NCBI GenBank assembly: GCA_019348265.1
Contig: JAHWJV010000011.1
Location: 1 to 20,608, forward strand
Length of the DNA stretch: 20,608 nucleotides
Reading direction: 5' to 3'
Source: Gemmatimonadota bacterium
GTDB lineage: Bacteria > Gemmatimonadota > Gemmatimonadetes > Longimicrobiales > Longimicrobiaceae
Shown here in pieces: positions 12,901-20,608 of the stretch; within the stretch, counting starts at the first letter, position 1; the number at the start of each line of letters is the position of its first letter. The notes below the pieces were generated by a model. The model saw only the letters and a list, made by a program, of their open reading frames with translations, was not told where the DNA came from and made no database searches. Position numbers and translations under genes: made by a program.

Positions 12901-15153
12901 ATGCTGCGACTCCGAACCGCAGTCGCTCCGCTGGCGCTCGCGGCTTCCATCCTTGCTGGGGTGGGGCCGCTATCCGCGCAGCGGTCGCCCTTTCGGGAGG
13001 ACACTCCGAGGGTCGACGCGGTCGTGATCCGGGGGGTGACCGGGGTCGACATGAACGAGCTGCGCCGGGGTCTGGTCACCAAGGCGTCGCGCTGCCGCAG
13101 CATCTTCTTCAAGCCTTTCTGCTGGTTCACCACGACCAGCTTCTTCGTCGAGAAGCACGACATCGAGCCACGAGCGTTGCCACATGACGAGCTGCGCATC
13201 CGGGTCCACCTCTGGCGCCGCGGGTGGCGTCATTCGACGGTCGCCACGGCGGTGGAGCCGAGCGGCACGGGCAGCGGCGTCCGGGTGACCTTCGACGTGG
13301 CGCAGGGTCCGCCGACCATCGTCCGCGCGGTGGAACTGCGGCAGGGTGATCCGGAGCTCGCCGGGCGTCAGATTCGGAACGCCGAGCTGCCTGATACGGG
13401 GCAGCCGCTGAACGTGCTGGAGATGGACACCGTGCGCGTCCGGCTGCTGGAAGCCTTCTGGGCGCGCGGTTATGGGGACGCGGTGGTACGTGACACGGCG
13501 CGGCTGCTGGACAGCCTGAACGCGATCGTGGAGGTGCAGCTCGAGCCGGGCCGGCGCACCACGGTGGGGCAGATTCTGGTCGACGGGAACGAGCGGGTGT
13601 CGGACCGCACGGTGCGCGACGCGATGCCGATGCGCGAGGGCCGGCTGTACCGCCCGATGGAGGCCGCGGAGTCGCAGCGGGCGCTGCACCTGACCGGGCT
13701 CTTCCAGCAGGCGCTGGTGGACGTGCCCGAGCAGGCGGACACCGCGAAGACCGTACGGGTCGAGGTCCGCGAGGCGCCCTTCCGAATGCTCCGCGCGCGG
13801 GTCGGCTTCACCACCATCGACTTTCTGCAGACGCAGGCGCAGTTCACGCAGTACAACTGGTTCGGCGGCGGCCGCCGGATCGACGTGACGGGCGTCCTCG
13901 GACGGCTGCTGGCGAAGCGGCTCGAGGGCAACTTCCCCTTTCGAGAGGGGGCGCCGGGCTCGCCTTCCGGGCTGACCGAGGAAGCCTTTCTGCGGCCCAC
14001 CTGGCAGGCGAGCGTTCAGCTGACCCAGCCCTCGTTCCCGGCGGCGAGCAACTCGCTGGGGCTCGGCGTCTTCACACACCGGCGCGTCGAGCCGGGCGTG
14101 GTGGTGGACCGCGGCTACGGCGCGAACGTCACCTTCACGCAGAACCTCGCCCGGCGCGCTCCGCTGAGCCTGGTCTACCGGTACGAGCAGAACACGGTGC
14201 TCGCCGGCGACGTGTACTTCTGCGTCAACTACGGCGTGTGCGATGAGCCCACGATCGGGGCGCTGCAGGGGCGCCAGAGCCTCTCTCCGCTCTCGGTCAG
14301 CGGCTTCATGGACCGGGTCGACGACCAGCTCGTGCGGACCTCGGGGTACACGATCCGGCTGGGGCTCGACCACGCCTCCGGCCTGACCGCCTCCAACTTC
14401 CGCTACAACCGCGCGGACGCGGAGATCACCCGCGACATCCAACTCGGTCGCGCGACGCTCGCCGGCCGCGTGCGGGGCGGCTGGGTGAAGGCACTGAGCA
14501 CGACCGGCAGCGCGGTCGGTGGGAACGAGGGCGACGCGATCCTGCACCCGACCACGCGCTTCTACGCCGGCGGCGCGCGCTCCGTCCGCGGCTTCGCGGA
14601 GAATCAGCTCGGTCCGCGCATCCTGACGGTCGACCCGATCGTCCTCGTCGGGCCTCAGGGCTCCGACGACGCTCGGGACGCGGAAAACGGCCCCGCCTGC
14701 ACACGGGCCAGCATCGTGTCGGGAGACTGCGATCCGAACCCGGTCTCGTCCGCCGAGTTCAACCCGCGCCCGATCGGTGGAACGCGGCTGATGGCGATGA
14801 GCGTCGAGTACCGGCGCCCGATCTGGGGCAATTTCATCGGGGCGGTCTTCGTGGACGGCGCGCGGGTGGGCGACCCCGCGCTCGCGGAGCTGGGCGAGGC
14901 GCGCACCGCCGTCACGCCAGGGTTCGGAGTGCGGTACCGCTCGCCGATCGGGCCGGTGCGGATCGACCTCGGGATACGGCCGGCGGCCAAGGAGGATCTC
15001 CACGTCGTCACGCAGGTGACGGAGGATGGAGTCAACCGCCTCGTTCGTCTCAAGACGGAGAAGCGGTACGATCCGCTGGAGGGGCATTCCGGATTCCTGG
15101 CGCAGGTCACCAGCCGGCTGACGCTGCACCTCTCCCTCGGGGAGGCCTTCTGA
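12901..15153 (+). CDS. BamA/TamA-family outer-membrane protein (Omp85)
   Basis: A 750-residue Omp85 protein. Residues 1-27 are a signal peptide ending LSAQ. POTRA-type domains follow (~36-340): the first starts 'RVDAVVIRGVTGVDMNELRR' and carries an extra aromatic segment with Cys65 and Cys74; later ones include 'RTTVGQILVDGNERVSDRTVRDAMPMREG'. From ~350 there is a 16-strand-type beta-barrel with the lid-lock motif GGARSVRGF at 557-565 (VRGF 562-565) and a terminal Phe. Such proteins fold other proteins into the outer membrane (BamA) or work with TamB (TamA). The TamB gene directly after it, overlapping in TGATG, favours the TamA-like role. Extra Cys pairs sit in barrel loops (441/447 and 600/610). 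ATG 12901 opens the signal peptide, but it lacks a close ribosome site (GAAGAGG is ~20 bases upstream). Confidence 0.9.
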   Translation: MLRLRTAVAPLALAASILAGVGPLSAQRSPFREDTPRVDAVVIRGVTGVDMNELRRGLVTKASRCRSIFFKPFCWFTTTSFFVEKHDIEPRALPHDELRIRVHLWRRGWRHSTVATAVEPSGTGSGVRVTFDVAQGPPTIVRAVELRQGDPELAGRQIRNAELPDTGQPLNVLEMDTVRVRLLEAFWARGYGDAVVRDTARLLDSLNAIVEVQLEPGRRTTVGQILVDGNERVSDRTVRDAMPMREGRLYRPMEAAESQRALHLTGLFQQALVDVPEQADTAKTVRVEVREAPFRMLRARVGFTTIDFLQTQAQFTQYNWFGGGRRIDVTGVLGRLLAKRLEGNFPFREGAPGSPSGLTEEAFLRPTWQASVQLTQPSFPAASNSLGLGVFTHRRVEPGVVVDRGYGANVTFTQNLARRAPLSLVYRYEQNTVLAGDVYFCVNYGVCDEPTIGALQGRQSLSPLSVSGFMDRVDDQLVRTSGYTIRLGLDHASGLTASNFRYNRADAEITRDIQLGRATLAGRVRGGWVKALSTTGSAVGGNEGDAILHPTTRFYAGGARSVRGFAENQLGPRILTVDPIVLVGPQGSDDARDAENGPACTRASIVSGDCDPNPVSSAEFNPRPIGGTRLMAMSVEYRRPIWGNFIGAVFVDGARVGDPALAELGEARTAVTPGFGVRYRSPIGPVRIDLGIRPAAKEDLHVVTQVTEDGVNRLVRLKTEKRYDPLEGHSGFLAQVTSRLTLHLSLGEAF

Positions 15154-18100
15154 TGCCGCGCTGGGCGAAGGTCGCACTCGGGGCCCTCGGCGGCGTGCTG
15201 GCGATCCTGCTGATCGGCCTGCTCTTCCTGACGCAGACCAACCCCGGCCGGCAGCGGGTGCGGGACGTTCTCGTTTCGCGGCTGCAGAGCAGCGCGCACG
15301 GGCTGGTGAAGGTCGGCCCCGTCAGAGGCAACCTGCTCACCGGCGCCACCATCGACGGGCTGGTGATCACCGACAGCACCGGCGCGCCCTTCTTCCGCGC
15401 CGATACCATCCAGGTCCGCTACTCCCTGCTCGCGCTGCTCCGGCAGCGGATCGACGTCGCCAACGTGCGGCTCGTGAATCCGGTGGTGGTACTCGACCGC
15501 CGGCCGGGGCTCGCCTGGAACTTCTCCCGCATCTTTCCCAGCGACACGACCAAGCCGCCGACTCGGCAGGGCTTCGGCGCCTGGGTCTCCATTCGCGACC
15601 TGGACGTGGTGCGCGGGCGCGTGCTGGTGCGCAACGAGTGGCTTCCGGCCGACTCGCTCGCGGGCGCCGAGCGAGAGCGCGCGATCCGGGAGGCGCTGTC
15701 GCCGGAGACGCGACGCTGGGTCGTACGCGTCCCCGGCGGGTTCCAGAGCGTGCAGGACTACCGGCAGATGAACGGCCGCTTCGCCCGGCTCCGGCTGACG
15801 CATCCGGACAGCGCCGCGATGATCTTCGACGTCGCGCGCCTCAGCATGGTCGCGCTCCCCTTCCGCCCCCCGGCGGCGGAGGTCCGCAACCTGGCCGGTC
15901 GGATCGTCAGCTCGGGCGACACGCTGATCGCCGAGAGCCTGAAGGTCGTCTTCCCCGGCTCTCGACTGACGCTGAACGGGGCGTACGACACGGGCTCGGG
16001 CGACACTCGCGCTCGGGCCATCGGGGCGCCGCTCGCACTGCAGGATCTTCGCTGGCTATACCCGACGCTGCCGGCCGGCGGCGGCACGCTGGACATCGGG
16101 GTCGACAAGCGCGGTGAGCGCACCCGGCTGGCTGCGCGGCAGATGGAGCTCAGGGTGGAGACGGCACGCCTCGCGGGCAACTTCGACGTGACGTTCGGCG
16201 ACTCGCTCAGCTTCGGGCCGAGCGACGTGCGGTTCGCCGGCGTGGACACCCGGCTGATCCAGCGTCTTGCGCCCTCGGTGCGGCCGCCGCGGCAGGGCAC
16301 GCTCGGCGGTCGCGTCGCGCTCTCCGGTACGCGGTCCGCGCTGCAGGTGAACGGCAACGTCTCCTTCGTCGACCGGGTGGCCGGGACCAGCCGCGTCTTC
16401 GCCGACGGCGAGATCGGCACGGCGGGCGGCTTCCGTGCGCGGGGGCTCCGCCTGCGGCTCGCGCCGGTGCAGCTGGCGCTCGCCAGTGCGGCCGGGGGCG
16501 GTGACATCCCGGTCGGCGGCGCGATCACCGGCGAGGCGACCCTGACCGGTACCGCTCGCGACGGCTTCAATTTCCGCGCGGACCTGGTGCACCAGGCGTC
16601 GGCGGTCGGGCGCTCGCGCGTCACCGCCGCCGGCGCGATCCTCCGCCGCGAGGAGAGCTTCGCCGCCCGCGACCTGCGCATCCGGCTCGATCCCCTGCAG
16701 GTCGCGGTCGCCCGCGCCTTCAAGCCGGACCTCCCGCTGACCGGCACGGTCACGGGGACCACCACACTGAACGGCACTTCGAACGATCTGCGCCTCTCCG
16801 CTGACCTGGTCCACCGCAGCGGCGACACCGGGCGCTCGCACCTGGTCGCGAATGGCGGTGTCGCGCTCGGCGAGACTTTCCGCGCACGCGACCTCCGGCT
16901 CCGCTTCGACCCCGTTCAGATCGCCCTGGCGCGCGCCTTCAACCCGGACCTCCCGCTGCGTGGCGCGGTCACCGGCACCGCCCGGCTCGACGGGACGCAG
17001 TCCGACATGCGCCTGGTCGCGGACCTGGTGCACGACAGCGAGCCGACGGGCCGCTCGCACGTGCTCGCCAACGGCGCCCTCGCCTTCGCCGACGGGTTCC
17101 AGGCGCGCGGCCTTCGCCTGCGCTTCGACCCGCTGCAGGTGGCGCTCGCGAGGGCGTTCAAGCCGGACCTCGCGCTCGGCGGGACCATCGCGGGGGCGAC
17201 GACGCTGACCGGCACGACCAGCGCGATGCGGTTGTCGGCGGACCTGGTCCACCAGAGTGCCGCGACCGGCCGGTCGCACCTGGTGGCGAACGGGAGCGTA
17301 GGCTTCGGTGACGCCTTCCGCGCCACCGACCTGCGGCTCCGGATGGACCCGCTCCAGATCGCGCTGCTGCGCGCCTTCAACCCGGAGCTCCCCGTCGGCG
17401 GGTTCCTGGCCGGACGGGCCACGGTGAACGGCTCCACGGCCTCACGGATGGCCGTGGAAGGCGACGTGACGCACCAGGCGCCCACGGGCCTGTCCCGGCT
17501 CGTCGGCACCGCCTCGGTGCCTCTGGCGGGCCGGGGACGCTTCGCGGTGGACGTCCGGGCGCTGCCACTGTCGCTCGCCACCGTCGGACAGTTCGCTCCG
17601 GCCGCCGGGCTGCGGGGGAGCGCGACCGGGGGCATCGAGATGACCGGCACCATGCGCGACCTCGCGCTGTCGCTCGGGCTCGCGGTGCGGGACGGCGGAA
17701 CGATCGACGCCTCCGGCCGTCTCGACCTGGCCAGCGCACGGAAGGCTTACGACGTCCGCGCGCGGTTCGGGGACTTCAACGCCAGCGCGGTGACGACGCG
17801 GGCCCCGGCGACGGCGCTGACCGGCACCGCGTCCGCCGTCGGCCGCGGCACCGCCCCGGCGACGATGGTTGCCACGATCGCGGCGGACCTGTCCGGTGCA
17901 CGCGTGGGGACCACGGGCGTCGACTCCGTACGGCTGCTCACGCGGCTGGCCAACGGACTCGCCCAGGTGGAGCAGGGCACGGTGCGACTCGCGTCGGCGC
18001 AGGCCGACGTCTCGGGCAGCTTCGGGCTCATCGCGACCCAGAACGGCACGCTGAACTACCGCGTCCGGATCGACACCCTCTCCCAGCTCGCCGGCTTCGT

Positions 18101-20608
18101 CCCGCCGGACACCGCGCGCATCCAGCCGCGCCCGGCGGAGGTCGCCCGCGCAGTGCAGAGGGCGCGCGCGGACTCCATCCGCGTCGCGCGGGCGACGGAA
18201 GTGGAGCGCGCCGCGACGGGCCGGCCGGCCGAGCCGGCGCTGCGGGTCGACTCGGTCCGACCGCTCCCGGCCGACTCGCTGGCCGGGAGCCTGAACGCCG
18301 AGGGCGTGCTCCCAGGCAACATCAAGCGCTTCGACGCGCGCGGCACCGCGACGATGCGCGACCTGATCGCGGCCGGCAATACGGTGGGCAGCGGCTTGGT
18401 TACCTACCAGTGGCTGAACGCGCCCACCGCCGCCTCCGACCTGACGCTGGACGCGCAGCTGGACAGCGTGAAGATTCGGGGCTTCGCCATGGACAGCCTC
18501 GGCGCCAAGGTGCGCTATGCCGGCGGGCGTGCCGCCGGCGGCGGAACGCTGGACCTGGCAGTGCGCCAGGACCCGGGCCGCGACTATCGCGCGGTCGCCG
18601 AGTTCAGCGTCGCGCCGGAGCGCCGCGAGGTGCGGTACTCGGAGCTGGCGCTGCGCTTCGACACCACCTTCTGGCGCGCTCCCCGACCCGGCGCGGTACG
18701 CCTCGCCAACGGCGGCGTCGAGCTCGACGACATAGAGCTTCAGGCGACGGACGGCGGCCGGGTCTTCGCCGACGGCATCATCCCCAAGGACGGCCCCGCG
18801 AACCTGCGCGTGGCCGTCGACCGTCTCGAGATCGGTGACGTGATCGCGCTGCTGCAGGACTCGGTGCGGGTACGGGGGCGCCTCACGCTGGCGGCCGACG
18901 TGCGCGGCACCGGCGCCAGCCCGGTGATCGCCGGCACCGCCGGCCTCGTGGGCGGCGTCGTGGACACGGTGCGGGTTCCCGACGCGGACGCGCGCTTCGA
19001 CTACGCCAACCGGCTCCTCCGTGGCGACGCGCGTCTGACCGAGGGTGGCCGCGTCCTGGTGACAGCCGATGGCCGGCTGCCGATCAACCTCGCCCTCTCC
19101 GGCGTGACCGGGCCGCGGTTCGCCGCCGATGCGCCACTGGAGCTGGACGTGCGCGCCGACAGCCTGCCGCTCGAGTCGGTGCCCAGCTTCACCGACGCCG
19201 TCTCGGACGTGCGGGGCAGGGTGGTGGGCAACCTGTCCGTCCGCGGCACGCGCGCGGCTCCGGTGACGCGCGGGATCGTGAACCTGGATCTCGGCTCACT
19301 GCGTATCGTGCAGCCGGGTCTCGCGCTGGAGGACCTCGCCGGGACCGTCCGGCTGATGGGCGACACGGCGATCGTCGACTCGGTCAGCGCCCGCAGCGGG
19401 GACGCGCCGCTCCGCGTGACCGGCGGATTAGACCTCACCACGCCCACGCAGCCCGGCTTCGACCTGCGCTTCACCTCGGAGGACGCGCGGGTGCTCGACA
19501 ACGAGATGGGCCGGCTGCGCGCCTTCGCCGACGTCACCATGCGCGGGCCGTATGACGCCGCGGTGGTCGAGGGGAACGTCCGCCTGTCCAGCGGCGTGAT
19601 CTACGCGCCCGAGCCGGAAGACCTGCAGCGCATCGAGATCGATCGGGCATCCGTGACGGCACTCGCGGATACGGCCGCGCTGAGGGTCGTCACCGGGAAC
19701 CCGCTGCTCGCGAACATGCGGGTCAACGTCGACGTGCAGATCTCCCGCGACACCTGGGTGCGCAACTCGCAGGCGAACGTCGAGATCTTCACCCCGCCCG
19801 ACCTGCCGACGCTGCGGGTCGCCATGGACCGCGCGGCGCAGACGCTGACGCTCGAAGGCACCATCAACGCGGAGCGCGGCGAGTACACCTTCGCGGGTCG
19901 ACGCATCCGTCTGTCGCAGGGGAGCGTGATCTTCCTCGGCGAGGCGCCGATCAACCCGATCCTGCAGCTGACGGCGGAGCAGCAGGTGCGCCTCCCGAAC
20001 CGCCCGGCCTTCGCGATCCAGCTGCTGGTCGGCGGGACGATGCGCGCCCCGCGCCTGACCATCGCCAGTAACGCGCAGCCCCCCATCGCCGAATCGGACC
20101 TGCTCAGCTACTTCGCGTTCGGGGAGTCCTCTTCCTCGCTCCTGCAGCCCGAGTCGGGCGGGAGCATCGGCGGCGGAACGGGCGGCGGCGGGATGCCGCT
20201 GGGACCCCTGGGAGGGCTCGCGATGCAGCAGCTCGGGGCGACCGCGGTCGGTGCCGTGGTCGACCAGCTCGAGTGGCAGACCACGCGCGCGCTCAAGCTC
20301 GACGTCTTCAACATCACTCCCGCGCCGCTCCCACCCGAGCTGGCCGTCCAGGGTTACCTCAACGTCTTCCGCGGCGCCCAGTTCGAGGCCGGCCGCTACC
20401 TCACCAGCCGCTGGTTCCTCGCGGCCCAGGGCCGCACCTCCGCCGTCCTCCCGGGACTCCTGCTGGAGTACCGCACCCCCAGCGGCTTCTCCTGGGTGAC
20501 CAGCTGGGAGCCGCGCTACATCCCGCAGCAGCCGTCACTCACGGTGGACCAGACACCGACGACCGAGCGGGTACTCGGGGTCTTCCTGCAGACGCAGAGG
20601 CGCTTTTA
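15153..20608 (+). CDS. tamB: TamB, translocation and assembly module inner-membrane protein (stop just outside window)
   Basis: The frame is open from ATG 15153 through 1818 codons to an Arg-Phe end, and the last two bases are 'ta'; the stop is probably one base beyond. GGGGAGG precedes the start, which overlaps the previous stop (TGATG). Residues ~7-27 are one membrane anchor (LGALGGVLAILLIGLLFL). The rest is periplasmic, repetitive beta-strand sequence of the AsmA-like/TamB superfamily, which forms a long hydrophobic groove carrying lipids between membranes and, with TamA, assists outer-membrane protein assembly. The C-terminal DUF490 domain is clear: 'EGTINAERGEYTFAGRRIRLSQGSVIF', 'ESDLLSYFAFGES' and the amphipathic end strands. 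E. coli TamB is about 1260 residues; this one is far longer, partly because of a tandem repeat at 402-843 and a charged insertion at 986-1045. Confidence 0.92.
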   Translation, partial: MPRWAKVALGALGGVLAILLIGLLFLTQTNPGRQRVRDVLVSRLQSSAHGLVKVGPVRGNLLTGATIDGLVITDSTGAPFFRADTIQVRYSLLALLRQRIDVANVRLVNPVVVLDRRPGLAWNFSRIFPSDTTKPPTRQGFGAWVSIRDLDVVRGRVLVRNEWLPADSLAGAERERAIREALSPETRRWVVRVPGGFQSVQDYRQMNGRFARLRLTHPDSAAMIFDVARLSMVALPFRPPAAEVRNLAGRIVSSGDTLIAESLKVVFPGSRLTLNGAYDTGSGDTRARAIGAPLALQDLRWLYPTLPAGGGTLDIGVDKRGERTRLAARQMELRVETARLAGNFDVTFGDSLSFGPSDVRFAGVDTRLIQRLAPSVRPPRQGTLGGRVALSGTRSALQVNGNVSFVDRVAGTSRVFADGEIGTAGGFRARGLRLRLAPVQLALASAAGGGDIPVGGAITGEATLTGTARDGFNFRADLVHQASAVGRSRVTAAGAILRREESFAARDLRIRLDPLQVAVARAFKPDLPLTGTVTGTTTLNGTSNDLRLSADLVHRSGDTGRSHLVANGGVALGETFRARDLRLRFDPVQIALARAFNPDLPLRGAVTGTARLDGTQSDMRLVADLVHDSEPTGRSHVLANGALAFADGFQARGLRLRFDPLQVALARAFKPDLALGGTIAGATTLTGTTSAMRLSADLVHQSAATGRSHLVANGSVGFGDAFRATDLRLRMDPLQIALLRAFNPELPVGGFLAGRATVNGSTASRMAVEGDVTHQAPTGLSRLVGTASVPLAGRGRFAVDVRALPLSLATVGQFAPAAGLRGSATGGIEMTGTMRDLALSLGLAVRDGGTIDASGRLDLASARKAYDVRARFGDFNASAVTTRAPATALTGTASAVGRGTAPATMVATIAADLSGARVGTTGVDSVRLLTRLANGLAQVEQGTVRLASAQADVSGSFGLIATQNGTLNYRVRIDTLSQLAGFVPPDTARIQPRPAEVARAVQRARADSIRVARATEVERAATGRPAEPALRVDSVRPLPADSLAGSLNAEGVLPGNIKRFDARGTATMRDLIAAGNTVGSGLVTYQWLNAPTAASDLTLDAQLDSVKIRGFAMDSLGAKVRYAGGRAAGGGTLDLAVRQDPGRDYRAVAEFSVAPERREVRYSELALRFDTTFWRAPRPGAVRLANGGVELDDIELQATDGGRVFADGIIPKDGPANLRVAVDRLEIGDVIALLQDSVRVRGRLTLAADVRGTGASPVIAGTAGLVGGVVDTVRVPDADARFDYANRLLRGDARLTEGGRVLVTADGRLPINLALSGVTGPRFAADAPLELDVRADSLPLESVPSFTDAVSDVRGRVVGNLSVRGTRAAPVTRGIVNLDLGSLRIVQPGLALEDLAGTVRLMGDTAIVDSVSARSGDAPLRVTGGLDLTTPTQPGFDLRFTSEDARVLDNEMGRLRAFADVTMRGPYDAAVVEGNVRLSSGVIYAPEPEDLQRIEIDRASVTALADTAALRVVTGNPLLANMRVNVDVQISRDTWVRNSQANVEIFTPPDLPTLRVAMDRAAQTLTLEGTINAERGEYTFAGRRIRLSQGSVIFLGEAPINPILQLTAEQQVRLPNRPAFAIQLLVGGTMRAPRLTIASNAQPPIAESDLLSYFAFGESSSSLLQPESGGSIGGGTGGGGMPLGPLGGLAMQQLGATAVGAVVDQLEWQTTRALKLDVFNITPAPLPPELAVQGYLNVFRGAQFEAGRYLTSRWFLAAQGRTSAVLPGLLLEYRTPSGFSWVTSWEPRYIPQQPSLTVDQTPTTERVLGVFLQTQRRF
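16356..17682 (+). repeat. Tandem ~219-225-bp repeats inside tamB
   Basis: Six consecutive units start at 16356, 16581, 16803, 17022, 17241 and 17463, spaced 225, 222, 219, 219 and 222 bases, always in frame. The four central units are closely alike, with the pattern DLVHxSxxTGRSHLVANG, then FRARDLRLRFDPLQVALARAF and KPDLPL, ending GTxSxMRLSA. The first (16356) and last (17463) are diverged. At the DNA level, runs such as CGCGCCTTCAA[G/C]CCGGACCTC recur nearly unchanged. Confidence 0.9.

Noticed and set aside
12351..13199. N-terminal extension of the phosphotransferase up to 13199
   Set aside because: GGAGGG directly before ATG 12350 and the loss of any kinase likeness upstream fix the start.
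12970..15177. 735-codon minus-strand open frame
   Set aside because: It is antisense to the Omp85 gene, whose signal peptide, VRGF motif and terminal Phe are unmistakable.
16356..17682. CRISPR-like array
   Set aside because: The periodic sequence is a coding repeat of ~220 bases in frame with tamB, not short repeats with unique spacers.

Overview
The window is a continuous, very GC-rich piece of bacterial chromosome. Most of it looks like Gemmatimonadota (Longimicrobium/Gemmatimonas-like). The best indicators are a BamA/TamA-family outer-membrane protein whose first POTRA carries a Cys- and aromatic-rich insertion that I associate with that phylum, a giant TamB directly behind it, small beta-barrel proteins ending in Phe, and GACTG/CAGTC word arrays between genes. 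This is a judgement from family resemblance; no search was run. No rRNA, tRNA, CRISPR array, transposase, integrase or phage gene was seen.

Layout. (1) 1-~370: the end of a PaaZ/BoxD-type aldehyde dehydrogenase and the first ~45 codons of a short-chain dehydrogenase, both actinobacterial in flavour. The SDR stops being an SDR at about 355-380. At the same place, a CdaR-type regulator on the minus strand loses its C-terminal DNA-binding domain. Two genes broken at one point means either an assembly chimera or a real rearrangement. (2) 371-1670: the truncated CdaR-type gene and a 407-bp divergent spacer. (3) 1671-6609: a tight operon of an FdhF/YdeP-like molybdopterin oxidoreductase, a CrtI-like FAD oxidoreductase and FdhD, the sulfurtransferase that matures formate dehydrogenases. 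(4) 6610-8186, minus strand: an amidohydrolase overlapping a GNAT acetyltransferase whose last ~25 codons are made of an intergenic repeat. (5) 8372-11247, plus strand: a small beta-barrel protein, a response regulator with a Cys-rich output domain, and a Tat-exported enolase-superfamily enzyme, separated by strong hairpins. (6) 11352-12350, minus strand: an APH-type phosphotransferase. (7) 12351-12900: a 550-bp spacer with hairpins and an AT-rich promoter-like patch. (8) 12901-end: BamA/TamA-like protein and TamB, overlapping by one base. The TamB frame is open to the last base of the window, which ends 'ta' after an Arg-Phe terminus, so the stop probably lies one base outside.

How the genes work together. 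The Moco oxidoreductase and FdhD form a recognisable enzyme/maturation pair, and the flavoprotein between them probably belongs to the same process. The TamA-like/TamB pair would link inner and outer membrane for outer-membrane protein or lipid delivery. The most unusual features are the internal tandem repeat of ~73-75 residues in TamB, the broken junction near 370, the flavoprotein inserted between fdh and fdhD, and the repeat that has become the GNAT C-terminus.
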